From Roseovarius sp. MMSF_3350 (GTDB lineage Bacteria > Pseudomonadota > Alphaproteobacteria > Rhodobacterales > Rhodobacteraceae): 64,000 bases of DNA. The position numbers and the translations under genes are program-made. This document shows positions 46,778 through 55,512 of the stretch, one piece after another. Location of the stretch: assembly GCF_030733425.1 (NCBI RefSeq), contig NZ_JASHIZ010000017.1, forward strand, positions 36,101 to 100,100. The letters are read 5' to 3'. The first letter of the stretch is position 1, and every line of letters starts with the position of its first letter. The notes under the pieces are model-generated. The model had not been told where the DNA came from. It ran no database searches and saw nothing but the letters and a program-made list of their open reading frames with translations.

Positions 46778-47179
46778 ATGATGAGAATTGCCGTTCGCAC
46801 CGAACATGCAGAGCGCATCATCGCCGACAGCTATGCCGGCGCCAGCAAGCCGCTCACGAAAACGACCAGCGTGCGAAACCACCACGACCTTCAGTCGTGG
46901 CGAAGCAGCCCGCGCGGAGAGCGGCGCGCCGACACCGCGCGCAAATTCGCCGCGGTGCCGTTCTACCTTGAACTGGCGACCCACAGCACCGAAACATTGC
47001 CACCAAACAGCTTTCCGGCGGTCTTCGACCTCGCTGACGGGCAACGCCGCTACCCGGACAAGGGCCTGATCAAGTCCCTGCTGGATGAAGAACTTATCTC
47101 CGGCCAGACGATCAACGACGAACTCGTGTTCGTCCTGACACCGTCCGGCCAGGTGACATTCGAAAGACGACAAACATGA
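46778..47179 (+). CDS. Unknown 133-residue protein of module 1
   Basis: ATG 46778 follows ACAGGAG. It is basic in the N-terminal half ('SSPRGERRADTARKFAAVPFYLELATHSTETLP'), then has a short globular end ('VFDLADGQRRYPDKGLIKSLLDEELISGQ...VFVLTPSGQVTFER'). The family is not recognised. It overlaps the methyltransferase gene by four bases, so it is a true member of the operon and may be an accessory or inhibitor subunit. Confidence 0.75.
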   Translation: MMRIAVRTEHAERIIADSYAGASKPLTKTTSVRNHHDLQSWRSSPRGERRADTARKFAAVPFYLELATHSTETLPPNSFPAVFDLADGQRRYPDKGLIKSLLDEELISGQTINDELVFVLTPSGQVTFERRQT

Positions 47180-50001
47180 CCACCCCCTACAAAAAGAAAC
47201 TCATCGAAGTCGCCATCCCGCTCGAGGCGATCAATGCGGCGTCGGCGCGGGAGAAGTCGATCCGGCATGGGCATCCCTCGACGCTGCATCTGTGGTGGGC
47301 GCGGCGGCCGTTGGCGGCGTGTCGGGCGGTGCTGTTCGCGCAGCTGGTGGACGATCCGTCGAGTCATCCGGACAGGTTCCCGACCGAGGAGGCCGTGGAG
47401 GCCGAACGCAAGCGGCTGTTCACCATCATCGAGGACCTGGTGAAGTGGGAGAACTCGACCAACGAGGAAGTGCTGGAGCGCGCGCGGGCCGAGATCCGCG
47501 CAAGCTGCGGCGGTAAGCTGCCCCCGGTCTATGACCCGTTCTCGGGCGGCGGGTCGATCCCGCTGGAGGCGCAGCGGCTGGGGCTACCCGCCTATGGGTC
47601 CGACCTGAACCCGGTGGCGGTTATGATCGGCAAGGCGATGATCGAGATTCCACCGAAATTCAAGGACATGGAGCCGATTCATCCGGGGATGAAGGAGCGC
47701 AACCACTACCGCAACGCCGAAGGGCTGGCGGAGGACGTGAAATACTATGGTGAATGGCTGCGCGAGAAAGCGTGGGAGCGAATTGGACATCTTTATCCGC
47801 AGGTCGATCTACCAAAAGAGCAAGGTGGGGCCAAGGCTACAGTGATCGCTTGGATTTGGGCGCGAACTGTTCCCAGCCCTGATCCAGCTTTTGCGGAAGC
47901 ACACGTGCCTATCGCGTCAAGTTTTCTTCTTGGATCAAAGACAAATAAAGAGGCATGGGTTGAGCCCCTCGTCGACAAGTCAAAAAAGACGGTAACTTTC
48001 AAAGTACGTAGAGGAGGCACGAAAGCCGAGATCGCCGCTGCCAGAGAAGGCACGAAATCCGGCCGAGCAAATTTCCGATGCTTGCTAAGCGGTGGGGCCA
48101 TCACCGCTGATTATGTAAGAGAACAAGCAAAGGCTGGAAATATGGGTCAACAACTGATTGCAATTGCTGCAGAAGGCAAAAGCGGTAGAAACTATGTAGC
48201 TCCAAATCAAATGCAAATAGATGCGGCCTTAGTTGCAGGATATGAATCTGACGCTCAAAGTTTTCGCGACACATTCCTAATGGGTGAAACCCCGACAAGA
48301 CTCACGGGAGGGACTTGTCATGCTTTTGGCCTTGAAAATTGGGGTAAACTCTTCACTGACAGGCAGATAATATCTCTCAAGACTCTGATTGGTTTGCTGC
48401 CTGAATTGCGTGAGAAAATAAGGCTTGATGCAGAGACTTCAAAAATCAAGATTGACCAACAGAGACTTTCCGATGAAGGATCCGGATCATCCGCCTACGC
48501 CGATGCGATTAGCATTTTTTTAGCGTTCGCGATCAATCGGTCTGCTGATCGAGGGTCAACTATTTGCTCTTGGGACTCTTCTCCAAAAATGGAGGCATTA
48601 CGAAACACTTTTGCCCGGCAAGCACTGCCCATGACTTGGGATTTTGCTGAGGGAAACCCTTATTCGCACGCGACGGGCAACTTCTCGAGTAATATTGGGT
48701 GGGTTTTCAAGGTTATCGAGAAATTTCATCCATCCAATACTGGACAGGAGATCCAATTTGATGCGCAGTCAGTTGAAATTCCAAGTGGATCAGTAATTTC
48801 AACTGACCCACCGTATTATGACAATATTGGATATGCGGACCTATCTGATTTCTTTTACTGCTGGATGCGCGCTTCTTTGCGCGACGTTTTTCCAAGTCTG
48901 TTTTCCGTGCTGGCCACGCCAAAATCAGAAGAACTTGTTGCGACTTCTTTTCGTCATGGTGGACGAGAGTCCGCCGAGAGGTTTTTCTTGGATGGCATGA
49001 GCAAAGCCATAAGCAATATGGCGAAGCAGCCCTCGGCCAGTGCACCAGCAACAATATACTATGCTTTCAAGCAAAGCGAAGTTGCCCAAGAAGGTATCAG
49101 TTCAACAGGCTGGGCAACTTTCTTGCAAGCTGTAGTAGAGGCGGGATACGCGGTAGTTGGCACTTGGCCTTTGCGAACGGAAATGGCAAACCGCATGGTC
49201 GCATCTGGCACCAACGCGCTCGCCAACTCGGTCGTGCTTGTTTGCCGTCAGAAAGGAGACACCGCGGAAGCAATCACCCGTGCCGAGTTCATCCGCGCCC
49301 TGAAGCGCGAGCTACCGCCGGCCATCGCCGAGCTTCAGGCCGCCAACGTCTCCCCCGCCGACATGCCGCAATCGGCCATCGGCCCCGGGATGGGCGTCTT
49401 CTCGCGCTACAGGGCGGTGCTGGAAGCTGACGACAGCCCGATGACGGTCAAGACCGCGCTGCAGCTGATCAATGCCGAGCTCGACGAGTTCCTAAACGAC
49501 CTGCATGGCGAGTTCGACGCCGACACCCGCTTTGCCGCGACCTGGTTCGAGCAGCACGGCACCGACAAGGGCGACTACGGCGCGGCCGATAATCTCGCCC
49601 GTGCGCGCGGCATCTCGGTCGAGAGCGTGAAGCATGCCGGGATCGTCGACAGCTCCGCCGGCAAGGTCCGCATCCTCAAGCGCGCCGAGCTGGACCCGGA
49701 TTGGGACCCGGCCGAGGACGATCACCTGACGATCTGGGAATGCTGCCAGCATCTGATCCGCGTGCTGGAGAACGACGGCGAATACGCCGCCGCGCTGATG
49801 CTCAAGAAGCTGGGCCCTGACCGCGCCGAGATGGTCAAGGACCTCGCCTACTACCTTTACGACGTCTGCTCAAACAAGCGGAAGGACGCGAAGGAGGCGA
49901 CCTCCTACAACGGGCTGATCGCAGTTTGGACGGATCTGACGCGCCTGTCTGCGACGATCCGGATCGAAGATGTAAACCGCCAATCGGCGATGGATATTTG
50001 A
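47176..50001 (+). CDS. DUF1156 adenine-specific DNA methyltransferase
   Basis: The protein has 941 residues. The N-terminus has the DUF1156 motif 'KKLIEVAIPLEAINAASAREKSIRHGHPSTLHLWWARRPLAACRAVLFA'. SAM-binding motif I is 'YDPFSGGGSIPLEA' (about 119-132) with 'GSDLNPVAV', and the catalytic motif is 'STDPPYYDNIGYADL' (about 542-556), typical of N6-adenine methylases. It presumably marks host DNA as self for module 1. Base composition is uneven: about 47.8-49.2 kb is clearly AT-richer than either end of the gene, as if the central (target-recognition) part had been exchanged. Confidence 0.88.
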   Translation: MTTPYKKKLIEVAIPLEAINAASAREKSIRHGHPSTLHLWWARRPLAACRAVLFAQLVDDPSSHPDRFPTEEAVEAERKRLFTIIEDLVKWENSTNEEVLERARAEIRASCGGKLPPVYDPFSGGGSIPLEAQRLGLPAYGSDLNPVAVMIGKAMIEIPPKFKDMEPIHPGMKERNHYRNAEGLAEDVKYYGEWLREKAWERIGHLYPQVDLPKEQGGAKATVIAWIWARTVPSPDPAFAEAHVPIASSFLLGSKTNKEAWVEPLVDKSKKTVTFKVRRGGTKAEIAAAREGTKSGRANFRCLLSGGAITADYVREQAKAGNMGQQLIAIAAEGKSGRNYVAPNQMQIDAALVAGYESDAQSFRDTFLMGETPTRLTGGTCHAFGLENWGKLFTDRQIISLKTLIGLLPELREKIRLDAETSKIKIDQQRLSDEGSGSSAYADAISIFLAFAINRSADRGSTICSWDSSPKMEALRNTFARQALPMTWDFAEGNPYSHATGNFSSNIGWVFKVIEKFHPSNTGQEIQFDAQSVEIPSGSVISTDPPYYDNIGYADLSDFFYCWMRASLRDVFPSLFSVLATPKSEELVATSFRHGGRESAERFFLDGMSKAISNMAKQPSASAPATIYYAFKQSEVAQEGISSTGWATFLQAVVEAGYAVVGTWPLRTEMANRMVASGTNALANSVVLVCRQKGDTAEAITRAEFIRALKRELPPAIAELQAANVSPADMPQSAIGPGMGVFSRYRAVLEADDSPMTVKTALQLINAELDEFLNDLHGEFDADTRFAATWFEQHGTDKGDYGAADNLARARGISVESVKHAGIVDSSAGKVRILKRAELDPDWDPAEDDHLTIWECCQHLIRVLENDGEYAAALMLKKLGPDRAEMVKDLAYYLYDVCSNKRKDAKEATSYNGLIAVWTDLTRLSATIRIEDVNRQSAMDI

Positions 50002-50014
50002 AGGTACTTCCCTA

Positions 50015-53000
50015 ATGGCAAAGAGTGCACGCCAAACCGTTTTCGAAGGCATGGAGCTGCTGCCCGAGGCGTTGATCCCGTTCGTGGAGAAGCGGCTCGA
50101 CAGCACGCTGCAAGGGCATTGGCAAGTGGAAGTCATTGAACGGATCAGAGGCCTCCGCCCCAATTCCGAGGGACGCGTGGGCTGGGATCAGCAAGGGCTT
50201 CTGCAAACCATGATGGCCTACTGGAAAGATAGCTTCTCGACAGTACTCGGGCACATGGAACGCTCAATGGTGTCCGAATTGCTCGAGGTGCGCAATCGCC
50301 TCTCACACAACGAGGCTTTCAGCTACGATGATGCCGAGCGCGCCCTGGATTCGATGCGGCGCCTTTGCGAAGCGATTAGTGCGGGTGAAACCGCAAGCCA
50401 GCTTGGCAAGATGCGGGACACCATCCTGCGCACCAAATATCGGGAGCTTGCACGATCGGAAGAGCGCAAGGGCCAGACCTCGACCATTTCGACCGAGACG
50501 GTTTCGGGATTGCTACCGTGGCGCGATGTGGTCGAGCCGCACCAGGACGTCGCAACCGGAGAGTTCCAGCAGGCCGAGTTCGCCGCCGACCTCGCGAAGG
50601 TGCACAACGGCAGCGCCCCCATGGAGTATAGTGATCCGCGGGAGTTCTTTGGCCGGACATATCTGACAGATGGTTTGAGCAAGCTTCTGGAGGGCGCCGC
50701 GAAACGACTATCGGGCAAATCCGGCGATCCGGTTGTTGAATTGCAGACCAACTTTGGCGGCGGCAAGACGCACTCGATGCTCGCTCTCTATCATATGGTC
50801 GGCAACACATCAGTTCAGGATCTGCCTGGGCTCGACCAACTTCTCTCAGACAAGGAACTGGCGGTACCGGACAAGATCAACCGCGCAGTGCTCGTGGGCA
50901 CCTCACGAGGCCCGCAGGACGTTATCAAACTTGAGGGTGGGCCGGAAATACGCACGACTTGGGGAGAGCTTGCCTGGCAGCTTGGCGGACAAGACGCCTT
51001 CGAAATGATCGCGGAAAACGACGCGCGGGGGATCGCACCGGGCTCGAACTTGCTCGAAGCCATCTTCAAGAAATGCGCGCCAAGCTTGATCCTGATCGAC
51101 GAGTGGGTCGCCTATCTTCGCCAGATCTACAAGGTCGAAGGGCTTCCGTCGGGATCGTTCGACGCAAATCTGTCATTCGTTCAGGCGTTGACCGAAGCGG
51201 TCAAGGCATCACCACAGACGCTCTTGGTCGCCTCGCTACCTGCATCGCAGATTGAGGTTGGCGGCGAGGGTGGCCAGGAAGCACTGGCGCGCCTCAAGCA
51301 AACGTTCAGCCGTGTCGAGAGTTCATGGCGGCCAGCATCACAGGAAGAAAGCTACGAGATTGTTCGGCGGCGGCTCTTCAAGGAGATATCGGGCGACAAG
51401 TATATGCATCGGGACAATACGCTGAAGCAATTCGCCAAGCTGTATCGAGAAAACCCGAACGATTTCCCGCAGGGCTGCGCCGACGAAGACTATAGGCGCA
51501 AACTCGAAAAAGCCTATCCGATCCATCCGGATCTTTTCGATCACTTGTACACGGCTTGGGGTTCACTGGAAAAATTCCAGAAAACTCGGGGGGTGCTGCG
51601 ACTGATGGCGCAAGTCATCCATGAGCTATGGATGTCCGGCGATCCCTCGGTCATGATTATGCCGGGTAGCGTAGCGATCAGTTCGGCTCGTGTGGAACCT
51701 GAGCTGCTACACTATCTGCCGAACGCATGGCAGGGGATAATTGCTGGTGACGTGGATGGACTGAACTCCACGCCTTACAGGATTGACCAATCCGCACCAA
51801 ACCTAAACCGATACTCAGCGACACGACGCGTGGCGAGGTCTGTATTCGTCGCAACCGCGCCAACCGAGGGCCAGCAGAACCAAGGAATAAACGATAGACG
51901 AATAAATCTGGGTGTGGTGCAGCCTGGCGAAAGAGTTGCGATTTTTGGTGATGCCCTCCGCAGGCTGACCAACCGAGCCAAGTTTATGCATAGCGATCAA
52001 GGTCGCTACTGGTATTCGATGTCTGCAAGCCTGAACCGGGTTGCTGCAGATCGCGCGAGCCAACTCGAAGAAGCTCTCGTTCTCGTCGATATCGACAAGG
52101 CGTTGGCGGCATACATCAACGGCCTTACGGATCGTGGCCACTTTGACGCCGTGCAAGTCGCGCCAGATAGCTCTTCAGAGGTACCCGATGAACCCGGCGG
52201 CGTGAGGGCGGTCGTACTTGGCGTTGCACATGCTCATACAGGCCGCGATGGCTCAGACGCACAGGTCGAAGTGAAGGACATCCTACTGCAAAGAGGCGCA
52301 ACGCCTCGCGTTTACCGCAACACTCTTGTGTTCATAGCCGCGGACAACCGCCAAATCGACAACCTGAAAGAAGCTGTACGCTCGGCGCTGGCATGGAGTG
52401 GGGTCGTGCGCGACGCTGAGAGTGGCCGCCTCAACCTGAGAACCACGGAAATCACGCTTGCCAAAGAAAAAGAAAAGGAGGCGCACGAAACAGCGCAAAC
52501 GAGGCTCAAGGAAACATGGTGCTACCTAATTTATCCGTACCAGAGTTCAGCGCAATCCGATGTAGAGCTTTCTTCTGCCAAGATACCCGCACAGGATGGC
52601 CTTCTTGGCCGGTCGAGCAAGAAACTCGTTAGCGACGAGGCCTTACTACAAGAAATTGGACCCGAACGGCTAAATCGAGAGCTGGAGAAGTATATTTGGA
52701 ACGAAAAGCCGCATTTGTATTTGAAGGATCTCTGGGAATATCTGAACCGCTACACATATCTACCTCGTTTGAAAAATAGAGATGCGCTGATAAAATCAGT
52801 ACAGTCCGCTATATCTGGAATGCTTCCGGGTCCATTCGCATACGCCGAGCGGTGGGATGAAACGTCCGATTCCTATGCGGGTCTGGTGATCGATAACTCC
52901 CCGAACACGCTTGTATCGATAGACAGCGAGTCATTGATACTTCGATCCGAGGTAGCTGAAACAAAGAGACCGAAGCCCACCACTGCTCCGGAACAGAGCG

Positions 53001-53344
53001 AAACAGATTCTGGAACGAACACCGCGACGGACGGCATTGGTAAAAATGGTACTCCAGCGACAGGAAATGGTGGTGACACCCAAGATGATGCAAACGGATC
53101 CGAATTGGATGAAAAGCCAAAACGCTTCGTCGGAACAGTGATGCTTAACGCAGATCGACCAGCACGTGATATGCATCAGATTGTTGAAGCGATTGTCGAA
53201 CAGCTTACGACACTGCAAGAAGCAGATGTTTCTCTAAAACTGGAAATTGATGCCGAGGTTCCGTCTGGGCTTGATCGAGCGAAAGTGCGAACGCTTTTAG
53301 AGAATGCCAGCACTCTTGGTTTCACTGATAAATCGGTGAAATAG
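50015..53344 (+). CDS. DUF499 AAA-type ATPase with N-terminal Swt1-like HEPN domain
   Basis: The protein has 1109 residues. The N-terminal ~130 residues form a HEPN domain with the Rx4H motif in 'LEVRNRLSHNEAFSYDDAERALDSMRRL' (about 91-118). The DUF499 ATPase follows: Walker A 'NFGGGKTHSM' (about 245-254), Walker B 'LILIDEWVAYLRQIY' (about 357), and 'LLVASLPASQIEVGGEGG'. The C-terminus has an acidic Ser/Thr/Gly-rich linker and a small terminal domain. DUF499 ATPases (BrxC/PglY relatives) pair with DUF1156 methylases in defence loci. The HEPN domain suggests RNase activity that could cause abortive infection. It starts 13 bp after the methylase stop. Confidence 0.85.
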   Translation: MAKSARQTVFEGMELLPEALIPFVEKRLDSTLQGHWQVEVIERIRGLRPNSEGRVGWDQQGLLQTMMAYWKDSFSTVLGHMERSMVSELLEVRNRLSHNEAFSYDDAERALDSMRRLCEAISAGETASQLGKMRDTILRTKYRELARSEERKGQTSTISTETVSGLLPWRDVVEPHQDVATGEFQQAEFAADLAKVHNGSAPMEYSDPREFFGRTYLTDGLSKLLEGAAKRLSGKSGDPVVELQTNFGGGKTHSMLALYHMVGNTSVQDLPGLDQLLSDKELAVPDKINRAVLVGTSRGPQDVIKLEGGPEIRTTWGELAWQLGGQDAFEMIAENDARGIAPGSNLLEAIFKKCAPSLILIDEWVAYLRQIYKVEGLPSGSFDANLSFVQALTEAVKASPQTLLVASLPASQIEVGGEGGQEALARLKQTFSRVESSWRPASQEESYEIVRRRLFKEISGDKYMHRDNTLKQFAKLYRENPNDFPQGCADEDYRRKLEKAYPIHPDLFDHLYTAWGSLEKFQKTRGVLRLMAQVIHELWMSGDPSVMIMPGSVAISSARVEPELLHYLPNAWQGIIAGDVDGLNSTPYRIDQSAPNLNRYSATRRVARSVFVATAPTEGQQNQGINDRRINLGVVQPGERVAIFGDALRRLTNRAKFMHSDQGRYWYSMSASLNRVAADRASQLEEALVLVDIDKALAAYINGLTDRGHFDAVQVAPDSSSEVPDEPGGVRAVVLGVAHAHTGRDGSDAQVEVKDILLQRGATPRVYRNTLVFIAADNRQIDNLKEAVRSALAWSGVVRDAESGRLNLRTTEITLAKEKEKEAHETAQTRLKETWCYLIYPYQSSAQSDVELSSAKIPAQDGLLGRSSKKLVSDEALLQEIGPERLNRELEKYIWNEKPHLYLKDLWEYLNRYTYLPRLKNRDALIKSVQSAISGMLPGPFAYAERWDETSDSYAGLVIDNSPNTLVSIDSESLILRSEVAETKRPKPTTAPEQSETDSGTNTATDGIGKNGTPATGNGGDTQDDANGSELDEKPKRFVGTVMLNADRPARDMHQIVEAIVEQLTTLQEADVSLKLEIDAEVPSGLDRAKVRTLLENASTLGFTDKSVK

Positions 53345-53393
53345 TCTGGAGAAGGGCAGGTCAATGCGATGGCAAAGACGATGGCTTAACTCC

Positions 53394-54272
53394 TTAGGAT
53401 TGAGCACAAAGTAGCGCCTGTTCAAATGCAGCCCTATTGGCCACAACAATCGGTGCCTCCTGTGGTCGATCAAGCGCCTCTGCAACGTCGAGTCGCAGTC
53501 GTTTGTTGAAATAGTATAGAAGGGCTTTTCGCACCCTTAGTCTCAGTTCGTTGTCTTCCATGTGGTAATCCGAAGCGATCACGCGCTGCTGCGCTTTTGA
53601 GAGTCTTGGGTTTGGCTTTAAGCGCAAGTCGATGAATTCCTGCCAAAGCCGATCCTCATCTGACGTAGCTTCGGCTGAGCCCGTAATTTTGCATTCCAGG
53701 CAGCGAGACAAGAGAAAGTCTTTGAACTTGTGCTCGATGTGGCAGAAGGCCCGGACGTGCCAGCGAAAGCCGTCGTGACCGAAGGCGTGAGGACTGATAC
53801 CGCGCTTCTCTGGGTCGGGACGCTTAGGGTTCATCGATTGATAGACGATCTCCGTTGCTTTTCGTCCGCGAATAGCGCCGAGGATCATACGCAAAACGCT
53901 GGGTTCGACGCGGCGATGCGGGATCGGCATGAGATCAGCTTCCGGCATATTCGACAGCCATATGCCTTCTGGACGCATACCATCATCGGCGACCGCCCTG
54001 AGTTGTGACAGGTATTGATCGGAGTCCGGTTCGATCAGACAAGGCTTGAACTTGGCTGACGTGAAGTATCGCTTTTCACTCTTGTCGTAATGCATGTTGT
54101 CGGGGGCGAGGTCCTGATACTGGCTAAGGTCTTTCGAGGCCTGCGGCACTGAAACGCCAAAGAAACTCGTGAGTTCTCCGCGGTTTATCCCCCCTTCCCA
54201 ATACAAGCGAAACTCGATGAATTCGAGCCTTCGCTCCACGCCCCACCTCAACCCCTTTGCTGGTTCGCCCAT
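53394..54272 (-). CDS. WYL-domain transcriptional regulator (BrxR/CapW-like) of module 2
   Basis: The protein has 292 residues. ATG 54272 follows AGGGAGGGAAAGAG. Winged helix: 'LEFIEFRLYWEGGINRGELTSFFGVSVPQASKDLSQY'. WYL domain: 'EIVYQSMNPKRPDPEKRGISPHAFGHDGFRWHVRAFCHIEHKFKDFLLSRCLECK'. It is a clear paralogue of the regulator at 42.4 kb. It converges on module 1 and diverges from the module 2 operon, with 112 bp between the starts, so it most likely represses that operon as CapW does for CBASS. Confidence 0.9.
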   Translation of the reverse strand: MGEPAKGLRWGVERRLEFIEFRLYWEGGINRGELTSFFGVSVPQASKDLSQYQDLAPDNMHYDKSEKRYFTSAKFKPCLIEPDSDQYLSQLRAVADDGMRPEGIWLSNMPEADLMPIPHRRVEPSVLRMILGAIRGRKATEIVYQSMNPKRPDPEKRGISPHAFGHDGFRWHVRAFCHIEHKFKDFLLSRCLECKITGSAEATSDEDRLWQEFIDLRLKPNPRLSKAQQRVIASDYHMEDNELRLRVRKALLYYFNKRLRLDVAEALDRPQEAPIVVANRAAFEQALLCAQS

Positions 54273-54299
54273 CTCTTTCCCTCCCTGAGGAAATGCGTA

Positions 54300-54347
54300 T
54301 AGTAAGTATATTGACGTCGAAACACGACGCGTATATAAACTTTACTA
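54300..54347 (+). promoter_or_regulatory. Sigma70-type promoter of module 2 with a palindrome in its spacer
   Basis: TTGACG (54311-54316) and TATAAA (54334-54339) are 17 bp apart, a strong -35/-10 pair pointing at the operon. A perfect palindrome CGTCG-N5-CGACG (54315-54329) lies in the spacer, and an outer inverted repeat TAGTAA (54300-54305)/TTACTA (54342-54347) encloses it. A regulator bound here would block RNA polymerase; the adjacent WYL protein is the obvious candidate. Confidence 0.65.
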
Positions 54348-54384
54348 ATGCAGGAGAATCACGTCAAGCTGAAAGGAGGCGGTT

Positions 54385-55512
54385 ATGGCTGCCAAGCTGA
54401 ATTTCTTTCCCCTCGGCAATGCCGACACACTGCGGATCGACCTCGCTAACGGCCAGAAGGTCCTCGTCGATTACGCCGCGATGCGGAACGGTGAGATCGC
54501 GGACAAGCGCTGCGATCTGCCGGAAGAGCTGCGCCGCGATCTGAATCGCGCTGGGCGCGACTATTACGATGTGGTTTGCATCACCCACACCGATACCGAC
54601 CACTGCAAGGGGTTCGGAGAGTTCTTCTGGCTCCGGCATGCGGCCAAGTATCAGGGGGCAGGTCGGATCAAAATCAACGAACTTTGGGTGCCCGCGGCAG
54701 CCATCCTTGAAGATGGCCTGACTGACGACGCCCGGATCGTGCGCTCGGAGGCGCGGCATAGGCTCCGTGACGGTAAGGGCATCCGGGTTTTCTCCCGCCC
54801 AGAGCGCCTGAAGAAATGGATGCAGGACGAAGGCATCGATTTCGAGACGCGAAAGCACCTGATTGTCGATGCGGGCCGAACCGTTCCCGGCTACGACAAG
54901 ACCGGACCGGAGCAGGTCGAGTTTTTCGTTCATTGCCCGTTCGGTTGGCGGCAGAACGAGAACACGGTCATCGAGCGCAACGAGGACTCGATCGTTCTGC
55001 ACGCGACATTTGTCGAAGGCGGGCAGGAATCTCGCTTGTTTCTGGCCTCGGATGTCAACTACGAGACGCTTTCCGAAATCGTTCAGGTCACTCGCTACCA
55101 CGGCAACGAGGACCGCATGCGTTGGGACATCATGAAGCTGCCCCATCACTGTTCGTATCTCGCACTCGCGCCGGATCGCGGTGCCGAGGAAACCAAGCCG
55201 GTACGGGACGTGAAGTGGCTGTTCGAAAACCAGCGCGAAGCGGGGGCCGTCATCGTTTCGCCGTCTAACCCGATCCCCACCAAGGGCTCGGAAGCGGATC
55301 AAGGTGTGCAACCCCCGCATCGCCAGGCCGGGAATTATCATCGCCGCATCACGAATGCGGACGATGGCGAATTCAGGGTGACGATGGAACACCCCAGCCA
55401 GACGTATCCCAAGCCCTTTGCCTACAACGTGACGGCGCTCGGTATCGCTCTTGATGTTGCCGCCCCGATGGTCAGCAGCTCTGCTGCGGCTTCGACCCCG
55501 AAGGCAGGCTGA
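54385..55512 (+). CDS. ComEC-like metallo-beta-lactamase-fold protein with Gly-ending tail (module 2)
   Basis: The protein has 375 residues. ATG 54385 follows AAAGGAGG. N-terminal 'NFFPLGNADTLRIDLANGQKVLVDYAAM' resembles the start of ComEC/Rec2-type MBL domains; the metal motif is 'ITHTDTDHCKGF' (HxDxDH variant), later 'LPHHCSYLAL' and 'SRLFLASDVN'. There is no signal peptide or membrane helix, so it is cytosolic. The C-terminus is a low-complexity Ser/Ala tail ending 'STPKAG', a free terminal glycine. It could hydrolyse or sense nucleic acid or nucleotide; the substrate is unknown. It overlaps the next start as TGATG. Confidence 0.85.
   Translation: MAAKLNFFPLGNADTLRIDLANGQKVLVDYAAMRNGEIADKRCDLPEELRRDLNRAGRDYYDVVCITHTDTDHCKGFGEFFWLRHAAKYQGAGRIKINELWVPAAAILEDGLTDDARIVRSEARHRLRDGKGIRVFSRPERLKKWMQDEGIDFETRKHLIVDAGRTVPGYDKTGPEQVEFFVHCPFGWRQNENTVIERNEDSIVLHATFVEGGQESRLFLASDVNYETLSEIVQVTRYHGNEDRMRWDIMKLPHHCSYLALAPDRGAEETKPVRDVKWLFENQREAGAVIVSPSNPIPTKGSEADQGVQPPHRQAGNYHRRITNADDGEFRVTMEHPSQTYPKPFAYNVTALGIALDVAAPMVSSSAAASTPKAG

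Noticed and set aside
42413..53344. Calling module 1 a full BREX or DISARM system
   Set aside because: The hallmark genes (pglZ, brxA, brxL; drmA, drmB) are absent from the window; only shared component families are seen.
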